A DNA stretch of 64,000 bases from Amphritea atlantica (GTDB lineage: Bacteria; Pseudomonadota; Gammaproteobacteria; Pseudomonadales; Balneatricaceae): positions 248,001 through 312,000 of the forward strand of contig CP073344.1 of the NCBI GenBank assembly GCA_024397875.1. The letters run 5' to 3'. A program made the translations under genes and the position numbers. The notes under the pieces are model-generated. The model was not told the DNA's origin. It saw only the letters and a list, made by a program, of their open reading frames with translations, and made no database searches. Each line of letters begins with the position of its first letter. Within the stretch, counting starts at the first letter, position 1. This document shows, in pieces, positions 9,757 to 18,396 of the stretch.

Positions 9757-10110
9757 ATGTCAATTGAACGCCAGGAAACAGGCCAGCGTATGAGCCGTAT
9801 TGTTATCCATAATGATACTGTTTATCTGTGTGGCCAGGTGGCCAAAGATGCCGCTGCAGGAATCAAAGAACAAACCGCCACCATGCTGGAAAAGGTCGAT
9901 GCACTGCTGCTGCAGGCGGGCAGTGATCGTGAGCATATCCTTTCAGCTACCCTCTATATTCGTGATATGAAAGACTTTGCTGACATGAATGAGGTGTGGG
10001 ATAACTGGGTTCCAGAAGGCCATGCACCGGCCCGTGCCTGCGTTGAAGCACGGATGGCGCGACCTGAGCTGTTAGTTGAGGTATCGGTGGTTGCGGCGTT
10101 GAAAAAATAA
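9757..10110 (+). CDS. RidA family protein (YjgF/YER057c/UK114)
   Basis: 117 residues with the RidA fold hallmarks: [40 protein letters not shown] and [19 protein letters not shown], including the conserved Arg of PAR that binds imine or carboxylate ligands in RidA enzymes. It is shorter and more divergent than canonical RidA, so it belongs to one of the Rid-like subfamilies rather than clearly to archetypal RidA. An AAGGGTG ribosome-binding site precedes the ATG. It stands alone after a 167-bp gap and is convergent with the ankyrin gene. Confidence 0.85.
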   Translation: MSIERQETGQRMSRIVIHNDTVYLCGQVAKDAAAGIKEQTATMLEKVDALLLQAGSDREHILSATLYIRDMKDFADMNEVWDNWVPEGHAPARACVEARMARPELLVEVSVVAALKK

Positions 10111-10164
10111 GTTATATCGGTGGGGCTGTCCCCGGAAACGGTTACTGAGAGTCGTTTTCTGGAG

Positions 10165-10791
10165 TCAGCTCTGCATCATCTGCCTGATCTTAATGTCATC
10201 GGTCAGGCGTCTGGCATAGCCAGAAATCTCCTCACTACACCATCCCTCCTGAAGCCCATCCGGCAGCTCTGCGCCGCTGCTGATCAGCATCTGTACCAGC
10301 GGCTTGTGTTCTGATTGCAGTGCCAGTAACAGGGCTGTTTTGCCCTCAGTATCCGCCTGATTAAGATCGGCGCCGTATTCGTTCAGGCGGCTCAGATGCA
10401 GCATCAGCTGGGAGGCCGGACAAAATCTGAAACAGGCCAGCAGGGCATGCTGTGGATCGTGATCCGGATAGGCGAATGGGGCGTTCGCCTGTAGAAGCAC
10501 CGTCATCAGTTTCAGGCTTTGCTGTGGATGCTGCAGCGCCTGATAGAGCAGCGGTTCGGGCTGATGCGCTGCAATGCTGCAGCCGGCGTCTAGCAGATGC
10601 GCTAATGCGCTGGGCTGGCCCGCTTGAATCGCCAGTTCTGGCAGATTGCAGCTGCGCTCGTGATAGGTAAACAGGTGTTCTGCCAGCAGTGTCTGATCCA
10701 GTTTATTAAACTGTTTCTTCAAGAGCATCAAATCCGCTTCGATCACTGCCTGCTGCAGCTTGTTCAGGTTCCGGCGGGTAAAAAAACTCAT
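10165..10791 (-). CDS. Ankyrin-repeat protein
   Basis: 208 residues made of degenerate ankyrin repeats, clearest at DLNQADTEGKTALLLALQSEHKPLVQMLISSGAELP (split here as one repeat-and-a-half near residues 150-185). No signal peptide or membrane segment is seen. The start codon overlaps the stop of the upstream permease gene (ATGA, 4 bp), so it is translationally coupled to a probable metal exporter. Its function is unknown; a protein-protein interaction role is the family norm. Confidence 0.75.
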   Translation of the reverse strand: MSFFTRRNLNKLQQAVIEADLMLLKKQFNKLDQTLLAEHLFTYHERSCNLPELAIQAGQPSALAHLLDAGCSIAAHQPEPLLYQALQHPQQSLKLMTVLLQANAPFAYPDHDPQHALLACFRFCPASQLMLHLSRLNEYGADLNQADTEGKTALLLALQSEHKPLVQMLISSGAELPDGLQEGWCSEEISGYARRLTDDIKIRQMMQS

Positions 10792-11945
10792 GCGCAGGCT
10801 GCTGTGCTATTTTTCCAGTACAGTCGGCGCAGAGGTTTAACTGCCAGTAGCAACAGGATCACTGCGGAGCTCCATTTCAGTACGCTAAACGCGACTGAAT
10901 CGTGATGGGCCATTGCGGTGCCAACGGCGAGTGACTGGCTGGTCAGTACCGCATCGGTTGCCAGTCCCAGTAAAACGGCGCAGCTGCTGATGCCGCACAG
11001 GTAGATAATAACCGCCCGGACACCCAGTTCGCGGCTGAGAATTCCCAGGGATGCGATATTGGTGGCAGGGCCAACGAGCAGAAATACCAGTATCGCGCCG
11101 GGGGACATTCCCGCCGCCAGCAGAGCCGCTGCCAGCGGCGTGGAGGCAGTGGCACAGATATACAGAGGCAGGCCGACAACCAGCATCAGCAGCATCCCCG
11201 TCAACCCGCTGCCCCACTGACTCAGGCTTGCAGGTTCTACCAGGGTGGCAATAATTGCCGCCAATATCAGGCCAGCCGCCAGCCAGGTGGAGATATCATC
11301 GAGAATATCCACTATTGCAAACTGCAGCCCGCTCAGAATGCCCGGTTGTTTCAGCTCAGTGTTCTGTCCACCGCAGGCGGATGTAGTCGTGGATTCAGTT
11401 TTGCTGCTGCAACCGTTGCTGGATACCTCGTCTTGCTGACTACAGCAGCTACTGACAACGCTTTCTGTTTTGATACTGCAGCAGGTTTCTTTCTCCGATG
11501 ACACCCGAGTCGACGGGCTGGGCTTTTGGTCAGAGTCCTCGCGGTCGAACAGCAGTATCATAATGCCGCTGGTAATGGCGCTGAATATTGCGGATAGCGG
11601 CCTGATAACCGCCATGACGGGCCCCAGCAGTGCGTAGGTGACAGAGATTGAATCCACACCGGTTTCAGGTGTTGCCACCAGGAAAGAAACGGTGGCGGGT
11701 TTTGATGCGCCGGAACGGCGCAGCCCTATGGCGGTAGGTAAAACGCCGCATGAGCATAGAGGCAGAGGCGCGCCGATGATAGCTGCCCGGATGACCGAAC
11801 CAATACCCGGGCCACTGAGCCATTTTTTTACCAGCGCAGTGGGGATCCAGCCTTTCAGTATGGCAGCCAGAAGCAGACCGAAAAGCAGCCAGATAGCGGT
11901 GTCGAGAAACAGATTCAGCAGATTTTCAAAGAACGCCATCAGCAT
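10788..11945 (-). CDS. Permease of the SO_0444 type, probable Cu/Zn exporter
   Basis: Integral membrane permease (385 residues) of the DUF318/ArsP-like group. Both halves have about four membrane helices, with LPLCSCGVLPTA (Cys64, Cys66) in the first and the related PLYICATASTPLAAALLAAG in the second. Between them is a soluble Ser/Cys-rich loop (residues about 150-195) with C155, C156, C167, C168, C179 and C191. This layout matches the SO_0444 family predicted to export Cu/Zn. An AGGAG site lies 7 nt before the ATG. It is coupled to the ankyrin gene. Confidence 0.78.
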   Translation of the reverse strand: MLMAFFENLLNLFLDTAIWLLFGLLLAAILKGWIPTALVKKWLSGPGIGSVIRAAIIGAPLPLCSCGVLPTAIGLRRSGASKPATVSFLVATPETGVDSISVTYALLGPVMAVIRPLSAIFSAITSGIMILLFDREDSDQKPSPSTRVSSEKETCCSIKTESVVSSCCSQQDEVSSNGCSSKTESTTTSACGGQNTELKQPGILSGLQFAIVDILDDISTWLAAGLILAAIIATLVEPASLSQWGSGLTGMLLMLVVGLPLYICATASTPLAAALLAAGMSPGAILVFLLVGPATNIASLGILSRELGVRAVIIYLCGISSCAVLLGLATDAVLTSQSLAVGTAMAHHDSVAFSVLKWSSAVILLLLAVKPLRRLYWKNSTAACA

Positions 11946-11987
11946 CAGAATACTCCTTAACCTCAGATAGTGGTTATTTTACCTTAA

Positions 11988-12944
11988 TCAGATCAGATTC
12001 CATAAACGTAGAAAGTAGATGCCGCTACTGAGGGTGATGACCGAGCCAAGCGTTGTCGTCAAGATGATATTGGCCGCCAGCTGAGCATTGCCGCCCATCG
12101 CTTTCGCCATAATAAAACTGGCGGCGGCGGTGGGGCAGCCGAACAGGACAAACAGGATGCCCAGTTCCTGACCTTTAAAGCCGTATAGCCAGGCGCCCAG
12201 CGTCAGCACCAGCGGCATGATGACCAGCTTTATCAGGGTTGACCAGCCGGAGCGGCCGGAGGTGTCTCTGAGACTTTTCAGGTTCAGTGAACCGCCAATC
12301 GCCAGCAGCGCCAGAGGCAGGGTGAGGTTGGCAAAATAGGTACCGATTTTATCGCCGGCAGAGGGAAGTCCCCAGCCATAATAGGAGAATGGCAGGGCCA
12401 CTAATACAGAGATAATCAATGGGTTGCGGGCGATCTCTTTTATCGGCCGGGTAATGCTGGGGCCACTGACCTGTTGCATCGGCAGAGACAGCGCCAGCAC
12501 TGAGAGTACATTGTAGAGGGGAATAACACAGACCAGTAGCAGGGAGGCCAGCGCCAGACCATCGTTACCAAACATATTGAAGCTGATAGCCAGTCCGATA
12601 ATGCCATAGTTGCCACGAAAGGACCCCTGAATGAAGACACCCAGATCTTCAGGCTCTTTAATAAAATAATGACTGAACAGCCAGATGAATGGCACAATTA
12701 TCAGTGTACTGACAATAAAATAGCCCATCAGTTGTGGATTGAAGACTGCCTGAAAGTCCATTCTGGAGATACTCATAAACACCAGAACCGGCAGGGTGAT
12801 GGTAAATACAAGCTTTGAAGCGGTATCGATAAAGCCCTGATCAATAATTTTCAGGCGCATCAGCAGATAGCCAAGCGAAACGATAAAAAAGATCGGCGCA
12901 ACAATATTGCTGGTAAAGAGCAGGGTGTCGATATAAAGGTTCAA
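11988..12944 (-). CDS. AEC family transporter (auxin efflux carrier-like)
   Basis: 318 residues with about ten hydrophobic segments in two halves, the AEC/PIN-like pattern. The N-terminus IVAPIFFIVSLGYLLMRLKI, the central FRGNYGIIGLAI and the C-terminal FGCPTAAASFIMAKAMGGN are typical family motifs. AEC proteins move organic anions such as malate or amino-acid derivatives; the substrate here is unknown. It lies 42 nt upstream of the permease gene in the same direction, so co-transcription is possible but a functional link is not evident. Confidence 0.83.
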   Translation of the reverse strand: MNLYIDTLLFTSNIVAPIFFIVSLGYLLMRLKIIDQGFIDTASKLVFTITLPVLVFMSISRMDFQAVFNPQLMGYFIVSTLIIVPFIWLFSHYFIKEPEDLGVFIQGSFRGNYGIIGLAISFNMFGNDGLALASLLLVCVIPLYNVLSVLALSLPMQQVSGPSITRPIKEIARNPLIISVLVALPFSYYGWGLPSAGDKIGTYFANLTLPLALLAIGGSLNLKSLRDTSGRSGWSTLIKLVIMPLVLTLGAWLYGFKGQELGILFVLFGCPTAAASFIMAKAMGGNAQLAANIILTTTLGSVITLSSGIYFLRLWNLI

Positions 12945-13029
12945 CGCTAGGGTTCCGTTTTACAGACAACATGGAGAGAGTTTGTTGAGTATATCACCAA
13001 TGCTGCAGGTGCTCTCCAGGAACGGATGA

Positions 13030-13524
13030 TTATTGATGAAGTTTTGGGTAATCCAGTCGTTCCACGGTGCCGCAGGATTCTGCCAGCTCCTCCCAGCTGG
13101 TAATACTCAGGGCGATCTGCATTACTCCGCTGGTGGGGAAATTCGGGATACTTTCACGGGTCAGGTAGTAACCGGTCATCTCAAGGGTTGGATTATGTCC
13201 GACAACCATCAGGTGCCGATAATGATCCGACTGGCCTTGTAGCAGGTTTATCAGGGTTTCTACCCGGGCATGATAAAGCTCGGGCACTTCAATGATATTA
13301 TTCACCGCATAATTCTGGGCCAGTGCTATCTGTTCAGCGGTGGTGATCGCCCTGCGGGCCCCGCTGCTGAGGATAAGGTCTGGTTGGATTCCCATCGGCA
13401 GCAGACGGGCGGCCATAAGCGGCAGATCCCGTTTGCCGCGTTTATTAAGCGGGCGGTTAAAATCGGACAGTTCGGGATCATCCCAGCTTGATTTGGCGTG
13501 CCGTACCAGAGTCAGCATTTTCAT
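13030..13524 (-). CDS. SixA-like histidine phosphatase
   Basis: 164-residue histidine phosphatase superfamily member. The phosphate pocket is visible as LVRHAKSSW (R8, H9), a second Arg at RAITTAEQ, and VVGHNPTLEM (the second catalytic His). SixA in E. coli dephosphorylates phosphohistidine proteins; small RHG proteins of this size are usually SixA-like. It is preceded by AAGGAC at about 5 nt. It stands alone between the AEC transporter and the CoA-transferase. Confidence 0.85.
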   Translation of the reverse strand: MKMLTLVRHAKSSWDDPELSDFNRPLNKRGKRDLPLMAARLLPMGIQPDLILSSGARRAITTAEQIALAQNYAVNNIIEVPELYHARVETLINLLQGQSDHYRHLMVVGHNPTLEMTGYYLTRESIPNFPTSGVMQIALSITSWEELAESCGTVERLDYPKLHQ

Positions 13525-13590
13525 AAACTGTCCTTAAACTGAGCGAATGATAGCCTCAGTATTAACTAAGGTGGGTAGAAAAGCGAACCG

Positions 13591-15234
13591 TTAACTGGCA
13601 ATACAGCGCTCCAGATCTTCTGTTTGAGTATCTGAGTTTGTTACCAGCTGCGACCACAGCTTACGCATATGCCCTGCGGGATGGCTGCCGCTGTGTTGGA
13701 GGTTCATCGGCCCCTGATTAAACAGTCGCGGATCCATTAGCGCCAGGTTGTCGTCGATCGCCGGCTTGAACTCCATCTGCTCAAGAATATCTTTTTGCAG
13801 ATCGACACCGGGAGCGATCTCGGTTAGCTTCAGCCCGGCGGCGGTGAGCAGAAAGACCGCCCGCTCAGTGATAAAGGTGACCGAGTGGCCTTGCTTAATA
13901 GCATATTCACCATTGAAGGTGATCTGCTGTACCTGACGCAAAAACTTTTTCACCGGCCCATTTTTGATTATCTGCAGCTCACCGTTATTGATCTCAATCT
14001 GTTGTGGTCCTGAGGTGAAAGTGCCAAGAAAGTAAAGATCCCGGGTGTTCTGGGTTATGTTGATAAAGCCTCCGGCGCCCGCCAGTTTGCTGCCAAAACG
14101 ACTGACATTCACATGCCCCTGCGGACAGGTCTCAGCCAGTCCCAGAAAGGCCTGATCCAGACCGCCACCGTCATAGAAGTCAAACTGGGCGGGCTGATCG
14201 ATTATTGCGGCGGCATTACTGACTGCGCCGAAGCTGAGACCGCTGGCTGGCTGGCCGCCGATCCCGCCGGGTTCAACGGTTAAGGTGAAATCATTGAGCA
14301 TCTTCTCTTCCACAGCAACCGCTGAAACCATCTCCGGCATACCGATACCGAGGTTAACCACAGACTGCTTCTGTAATGCCATCAATGCCCGGCGGCCGAT
14401 GATTTTACGAGCGGAAAGTGGTTCAGCTGCCTGATCAACGGTGGCAACAATATCGCCACAGTAAGCCGGATTAAAAGGCTCGGCAAATGTCTGTGGGTGG
14501 TCAGCAGGGTCTGCAATAACAAAGTGATCAACCAGAATTCCCGGTATCTTTACCCGATCGGGTGTCAGATGATGCTGATGGGTGACGCGTTCAACCTGAA
14601 CGATCACTTTACCACCGCTGTTATGGGTTGCCTGGGCGATCGCCAGAGCTTCCAGTGGCAGGGCTTCCCGTTCCATGGAAATATTACCATCCGCGTCGGC
14701 TGTGGTGCCACGTAGCAGGGCAATATCCACAGGAAATGCTTTATAGAACAGGTATTCGTCACCGTGGAGATCGATCAGTTCAACCTGATCGGTGCGGGTG
14801 CAGCTGTTGATCTTGCCGCCCCCCTGGCGAGGGTCAACAAAGGTGTGCAGGCCAACTTTGGTCAGCGTCCCGGGTTTGCCCGCGGCAATATCTCTGAACA
14901 GGTGGCATATAACGCCCTGAGGCAGATTGTAGGCCTGGATGCGGTTGTCTGTTGCCAGTTTCCCCAGGCCCGGTGCTAATCCCCAGTGACCGCCAATCAC
15001 TTTACCCACCATACCTTCATGGGCGAAATGATTCAGCCCTCTGTGCTGTGCGTCACCCTGACCGGCCGCATAGACCAGAGATAGTTTCTGTGGCTGCTGG
15101 CAGCTGAGAAAGCGTTGTTCTATTGCTTTGGCAATGGCTTCAGCGAAGCCGATACCAATAAAACCACCGGTAGCGAGTGTCGCGTTATCAGGTATAAGTT
15201 GGGCGGCCTGCTCTGCACTGATCTGCTTAGACAT
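13591..15234 (-). CDS. Acyl-CoA:acetate/3-ketoacid CoA-transferase (fused alpha-beta form)
   Basis: Single-chain family I CoA-transferase (547 residues) with both halves fused: an N-terminal half with ATGGFIGIGFAEAIAKAIE and a C-terminal half with VVNLGIGMPEMV and the catalytic glutamate in LTVEPGGIGG (Glu321). It transfers CoA between acetate, propionate or acetoacetate and acyl-CoAs, as in YdiF or propionate CoA-transferase. A sigma-54 promoter lies about 45 nt upstream and a sigma-54 activator gene follows upstream in the same direction. This suggests induction by the acid it activates. Confidence 0.88.
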   Translation of the reverse strand: MSKQISAEQAAQLIPDNATLATGGFIGIGFAEAIAKAIEQRFLSCQQPQKLSLVYAAGQGDAQHRGLNHFAHEGMVGKVIGGHWGLAPGLGKLATDNRIQAYNLPQGVICHLFRDIAAGKPGTLTKVGLHTFVDPRQGGGKINSCTRTDQVELIDLHGDEYLFYKAFPVDIALLRGTTADADGNISMEREALPLEALAIAQATHNSGGKVIVQVERVTHQHHLTPDRVKIPGILVDHFVIADPADHPQTFAEPFNPAYCGDIVATVDQAAEPLSARKIIGRRALMALQKQSVVNLGIGMPEMVSAVAVEEKMLNDFTLTVEPGGIGGQPASGLSFGAVSNAAAIIDQPAQFDFYDGGGLDQAFLGLAETCPQGHVNVSRFGSKLAGAGGFINITQNTRDLYFLGTFTSGPQQIEINNGELQIIKNGPVKKFLRQVQQITFNGEYAIKQGHSVTFITERAVFLLTAAGLKLTEIAPGVDLQKDILEQMEFKPAIDDNLALMDPRLFNQGPMNLQHSGSHPAGHMRKLWSQLVTNSDTQTEDLERCIAS

Positions 15235-15278
15235 GGATAGATCCTGAGTTTATTATTTTTTTAATATAGGCCTATAAA

Positions 15279-15295
15279 TAGCAAACGGCGGGCCA
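15279..15295 (-). promoter_or_regulatory. Sigma-54 (-24/-12) promoter of the CoA-transferase gene
   Basis: The minus strand reads TGGCCCGCCGTTTGCTA (15295 to 15279): GG of the -24 element and GC of the -12 element are exactly 10 nt apart, and TTGCT matches the -12 consensus. One base differs from the TGGCAC core. The start site would be near 15269, giving a 35-nt leader before the ATG at 15234. The neighbouring gene encodes a sigma-54 activator. Confidence 0.82.
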
Positions 15296-15358
15296 TAGAT
15301 GATAAATTCTTTGGAATCAATGCCTTATGGATAAATGCTTTTCAGGTTGGTGCTTTTT

Positions 15359-15398
15359 GTGTCTAATTTTTAATACATTATGTATAAAAGTGTCTAAT
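15359..15398. promoter_or_regulatory. Probable upstream activator site: paired GTGTCTAAT repeats around a palindrome
   Basis: GTGTCTAAT occurs at 15359-15367 and again at 15390-15398, 31 bp apart (three helical turns). Between them lies a perfect palindrome, ATACAT-T-ATGTAT (15373-15385). The block is about 90-130 bp upstream of the predicted sigma-54 start site, the normal distance for an enhancer, and just downstream of the activator gene's stop codon. Confidence 0.6.
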
Positions 15399-15413
15399 AG
15401 TAATTATGAGGCT

Positions 15414-16778
15414 TTACAGATTTAGACGCTTGATCCGGTTGTAGAGTGTCGCGCGGGAGATCCCCAGTAGTTTAGCTGCCCGGGTTTTATTGTGTTGACA
15501 CTGTTCCAGTGCCTGTTGCAGAGAGCTGGCTTCCGCTTTGCTGCGGATCTGGGGCAGACTCTCGTCGGAGAGCAGCGGGGAAGCCTGGACTAAATCGTCT
15601 GCGCCTAGATCATCCGGATAGATGGCGTCCAGTTCTGCCATCACGCAGGCCCGTTCCAGCCGGTTATGTAACTCTCTGACATTGCCAGGCCAGTGATACT
15701 GTTGCAGCCAGGTTATCGCCTCAGTGCTGAGTTCCAGTGCGGGTAGTCCCGAGTCCTGGGCAATTTTCAGTAGTAGATGGTTGCAGAGTGCCGGTATATC
15801 GGATTTTCTGTCACGCAGCGCCGGAAGCCGGAGCGGGAGAACGTTGAGCCGATAGTACAGGTCCTCCCGGAAAAGTCCCTGATCAACCAGTTGTTTAAGG
15901 TTGCGGGATGTCGCCGCGATAATTCTGACATCCACTTTTTCTAAACGATTGGAACCCAGAGCTTCCACTTCCCGTTCCTGTATAACCCGTAACAATTTTG
16001 CCTGTATCGCAGCGGATATATCGGCAATCTCATCGAGGAACAGGGTGCCGCCAGCGGCGAGCTGTATTTTTCCCTGCCGACCGCCTTTACTGGCACCGGT
16101 AAAGGCGCCAGCCACGGCACCAAACAGCTCCGATTCCACCAGTGTTTCCGGCAGTGCCGCCATATTTATGCCGACAAAGGGGCCATCTCTCCGGGGGGAG
16201 GCGTTGTGAATACCTTGCGCCAGCAGCTCTTTACCGGTGCCGGTCTCGCCCAGCAACAGGATGGTAGTGTCCAGTTGAGCGGCTCTGAGTGCCTGACGCC
16301 TGACTTTAAGAAGCGGGGCCGAGTCACCCACCAGATCATTCAGTTCATATTTACTGGTGCGCAACAGGTTTTCCGATACCAGTTGTTTTTTCAGACGGGC
16401 GAATTTATCAAACAACGGTTGCAGGTTATTCAGGTTGTCATAGAAGATAAAACCGATAGCACCGAATACTGAACCATCGGGGTTTTTCAGTGGCAGACGG
16501 GTGACAGCACACCAGCGATTATTGATCTGCATAAGGTCGAGAAAGCTGGGCTGACCTGTTTTAACGACGCGGGGGAGTTGTGTTGTCGGTAAAATCTCTT
16601 CTACCGGGTATCCGGTGAAAACTGAGTCTGCCGGCAGGTTAAGAAACTCCCGGTACTGTTCGCTAAGCCAGACAACCCGACATTGCTGATCAATGGCGAT
16701 TGCACCCTGGCACAGGCTGGAAAGCAGGGTGAGGAGGTTTTCGTCGCTGCTATTAATGAGAGTTTCAAGCTGGCTCAT
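15414..16778 (-). CDS. Sigma-54-dependent transcriptional activator (PAS-AAA-Fis)
   Basis: 454 residues. An N-terminal PAS-like sensor (about 20-115) is followed by the AAA+ domain with Walker A GETGTGKE (177-184), the sigma-54 contact loop GAFTGA (224-229), Walker B GGTLFLDE (243-250) and a C-terminal Fis-type helix-turn-helix (NKTRAAKLLGISRATLYNRI). No receiver domain is present, so it senses a ligand directly rather than being phosphorylated. It lies directly upstream of the CoA-transferase gene with its sigma-54 promoter, so it is probably that gene's activator, perhaps responding to a short-chain acid. Confidence 0.92.
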   Translation of the reverse strand: MSQLETLINSSDENLLTLLSSLCQGAIAIDQQCRVVWLSEQYREFLNLPADSVFTGYPVEEILPTTQLPRVVKTGQPSFLDLMQINNRWCAVTRLPLKNPDGSVFGAIGFIFYDNLNNLQPLFDKFARLKKQLVSENLLRTSKYELNDLVGDSAPLLKVRRQALRAAQLDTTILLLGETGTGKELLAQGIHNASPRRDGPFVGINMAALPETLVESELFGAVAGAFTGASKGGRQGKIQLAAGGTLFLDEIADISAAIQAKLLRVIQEREVEALGSNRLEKVDVRIIAATSRNLKQLVDQGLFREDLYYRLNVLPLRLPALRDRKSDIPALCNHLLLKIAQDSGLPALELSTEAITWLQQYHWPGNVRELHNRLERACVMAELDAIYPDDLGADDLVQASPLLSDESLPQIRSKAEASSLQQALEQCQHNKTRAAKLLGISRATLYNRIKRLNL

Positions 16779-16875
16779 CGGGTCTCTGCACTCCAGGTAT
16801 GTCCGCTCAAGTGTGCCAGATTTTACGGCTGAATGTCAGTGGTCGCGGGTTTTGGATACGCTACAACCCGACTAC

Positions 16876-16904
16876 AAAAAAAAACCAGCCGATTGGCTGG
16901 TTTT
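16876..16904 (-). terminator. Intrinsic terminator of the liv operon
   Basis: AAAACCAGCC (16881-16890) pairs with GGCTGGTTTT (16895-16904) around a 4-nt loop. On the minus strand it is followed by a run of nine T (16884-16876, partly in the stem). It lies 22 nt after the livF stop. Confidence 0.88.
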
Positions 16905-16925
16905 ATATTCATCCAGTGGTGATTT

Positions 16926-17627
16926 TTAACCTCCTAAATAGGCTTGCTGCACCGATGCATCGTTCAGCAGGTTCGCCCCGGAGTCGGTTTTAACGATCCG
17001 GCCATTTTCCAGAACATAGGCCCGGTCGGCTATTCGCAATGCCTGGTTGGCATTTTGTTCCACCAGAAATATGGTTACTCCCTCATCCCGCAGGCGTTCG
17101 ATAATACTGAAAATCTGTTGGATGATAATCGGCGCCAGTCCGAGCGATGGTTCGTCCAGTAACAGCAACCGGGGTTTGCTCATCAGCGCCCGGCCAATCG
17201 CAAGCATCTGTTGTTCGCCACCCGACATCGTGCCGGCGCGTTGTTTAAAGCGCTCCTCAAGACGCGGGAATAGCTGCAGCACATGTTGTACCGTTTGCTG
17301 AGCGTCCTCCTTGGAGCGGAAGTAGGCGCCCATAAACAGGTTTTCTTCCACCGTCATCGCACTGAATACCCGGCGCCCTTCAGGAACGATCGCCAGGCCT
17401 TTGCGCATAATATCGGGGGTATTGATATGGGTCAGCTCTTCACCGTCGAAGCTGATTTTGCCGGATGACGCCCTGGGGTCACCGCAGATGGTCATCATCA
17501 GGGTGGTTTTTCCTGCGCCATTGGCTCCGATCAGGGTCACAATCTCACCCTGTTCGATATTCACGCTGACATCATGCAGGGCCTGAATCTGACCGTAGTG
17601 GGTGCTTACATTGTCGATTTGCAGCAT
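16926..17627 (-). CDS. livF: Branched-chain amino acid ABC transporter, ATPase LivF
   Basis: ATP-binding subunit of the high-affinity Leu/Ile/Val importer. Walker A GANGAGKTTL, signature MSGGEQQMLAIGRAL and Walker B LLLLDEPSLGLAP are present, with the LivF-type ending. The ATG at 17627 (MLQIDNVSTHYG, 233 residues) starts 1 nt after the livG stop, as expected for the livG-livF pair. It is the last gene before a strong terminator. Confidence 0.93.
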   Translation of the reverse strand: MLQIDNVSTHYGQIQALHDVSVNIEQGEIVTLIGANGAGKTTLMMTICGDPRASSGKISFDGEELTHINTPDIMRKGLAIVPEGRRVFSAMTVEENLFMGAYFRSKEDAQQTVQHVLQLFPRLEERFKQRAGTMSGGEQQMLAIGRALMSKPRLLLLDEPSLGLAPIIIQQIFSIIERLRDEGVTIFLVEQNANQALRIADRAYVLENGRIVKTDSGANLLNDASVQQAYLGG

Positions 17628-17628
17628 T

Positions 17629-18396
17629 TTATTCCTCACCGAGATAGGCTTTGATCACGTCAGGGTTGTTCTTGATCTCATCCGCAGTGCCATTAGCCAG
17701 GGGAGTACCCTGGGCAATCACGTAGATATGATCGGAGATGCCCATAACCAGACTCATATCGTGCTCAATCAGCAGGATCGAGATCTCGTGCTCATCGCGC
17801 AGCTTAATGATCAGCTCATCCAGCTCTTTGGTCTCGTTAGGGTTGAGGCCGGCTGCCGGTTCATCCAGCATCAGTAGCTCAGGCTGAGTGACCATGCAGC
17901 GGGCAATCTCAAGGCGACGTTGCTGTCCGTAAGCCAGATTACCCGCTTCCCGGTTGGCATAATCCATCAGACCGACCTCTTTCAGCCAGTGTGCCGCATG
18001 TTCCATCGCGTCTTTTTCAAGGCGGCGGTAGTTGGGGGTTTTCAGTAACCCGGACAGCAGATTGGTATTCATATGCCGGTGCTGTGCCACCAGCATATTT
18101 TCAATCACGGTCATTTTCTGAAACAGGCGGACATGCTGAAAGGTGCGTACCAGACCCTTGCGTGAAATCTGATAGTCTTTCAGGCCGGCAATCTGCTCGT
18201 TCTTTAGCATGACGCTGCCTTCGGTGGGGATATAAAAACCCGACAAGCAATTAAATACGGTGGTTTTTCCGGCACCGTTCGGGCCGATAACTGAAACGAT
18301 CTGGCGATTCTTAACCTTAAGGTTGACACCGTTTACCGCAACCAGGCCGCCGAAGCGCATGGTCAGACCGTTTACATCCAGTAGTAGCTGACTCAT
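17629..18396 (-). CDS. livG: Branched-chain amino acid ABC transporter, ATPase LivG
   Basis: Second ATPase of the importer: Walker [15 protein letters not shown], signature [15 protein letters not shown], Walker [14 protein letters not shown], plus the LivG-specific long C-terminal end ([20 protein letters not shown]). 255 residues, the usual size. It overlaps livM by 4 bp and abuts livF. Confidence 0.94.
   Translation of the reverse strand: MSQLLLDVNGLTMRFGGLVAVNGVNLKVKNRQIVSVIGPNGAGKTTVFNCLSGFYIPTEGSVMLKNEQIAGLKDYQISRKGLVRTFQHVRLFQKMTVIENMLVAQHRHMNTNLLSGLLKTPNYRRLEKDAMEHAAHWLKEVGLMDYANREAGNLAYGQQRRLEIARCMVTQPELLMLDEPAAGLNPNETKELDELIIKLRDEHEISILLIEHDMSLVMGISDHIYVIAQGTPLANGTADEIKNNPDVIKAYLGEE

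Noticed and set aside
10111..10164. Attachment site or small gene between ridA-like and ankyrin genes
   Set aside because: Only 54 bp between convergent genes, with no repeat or reading frame.
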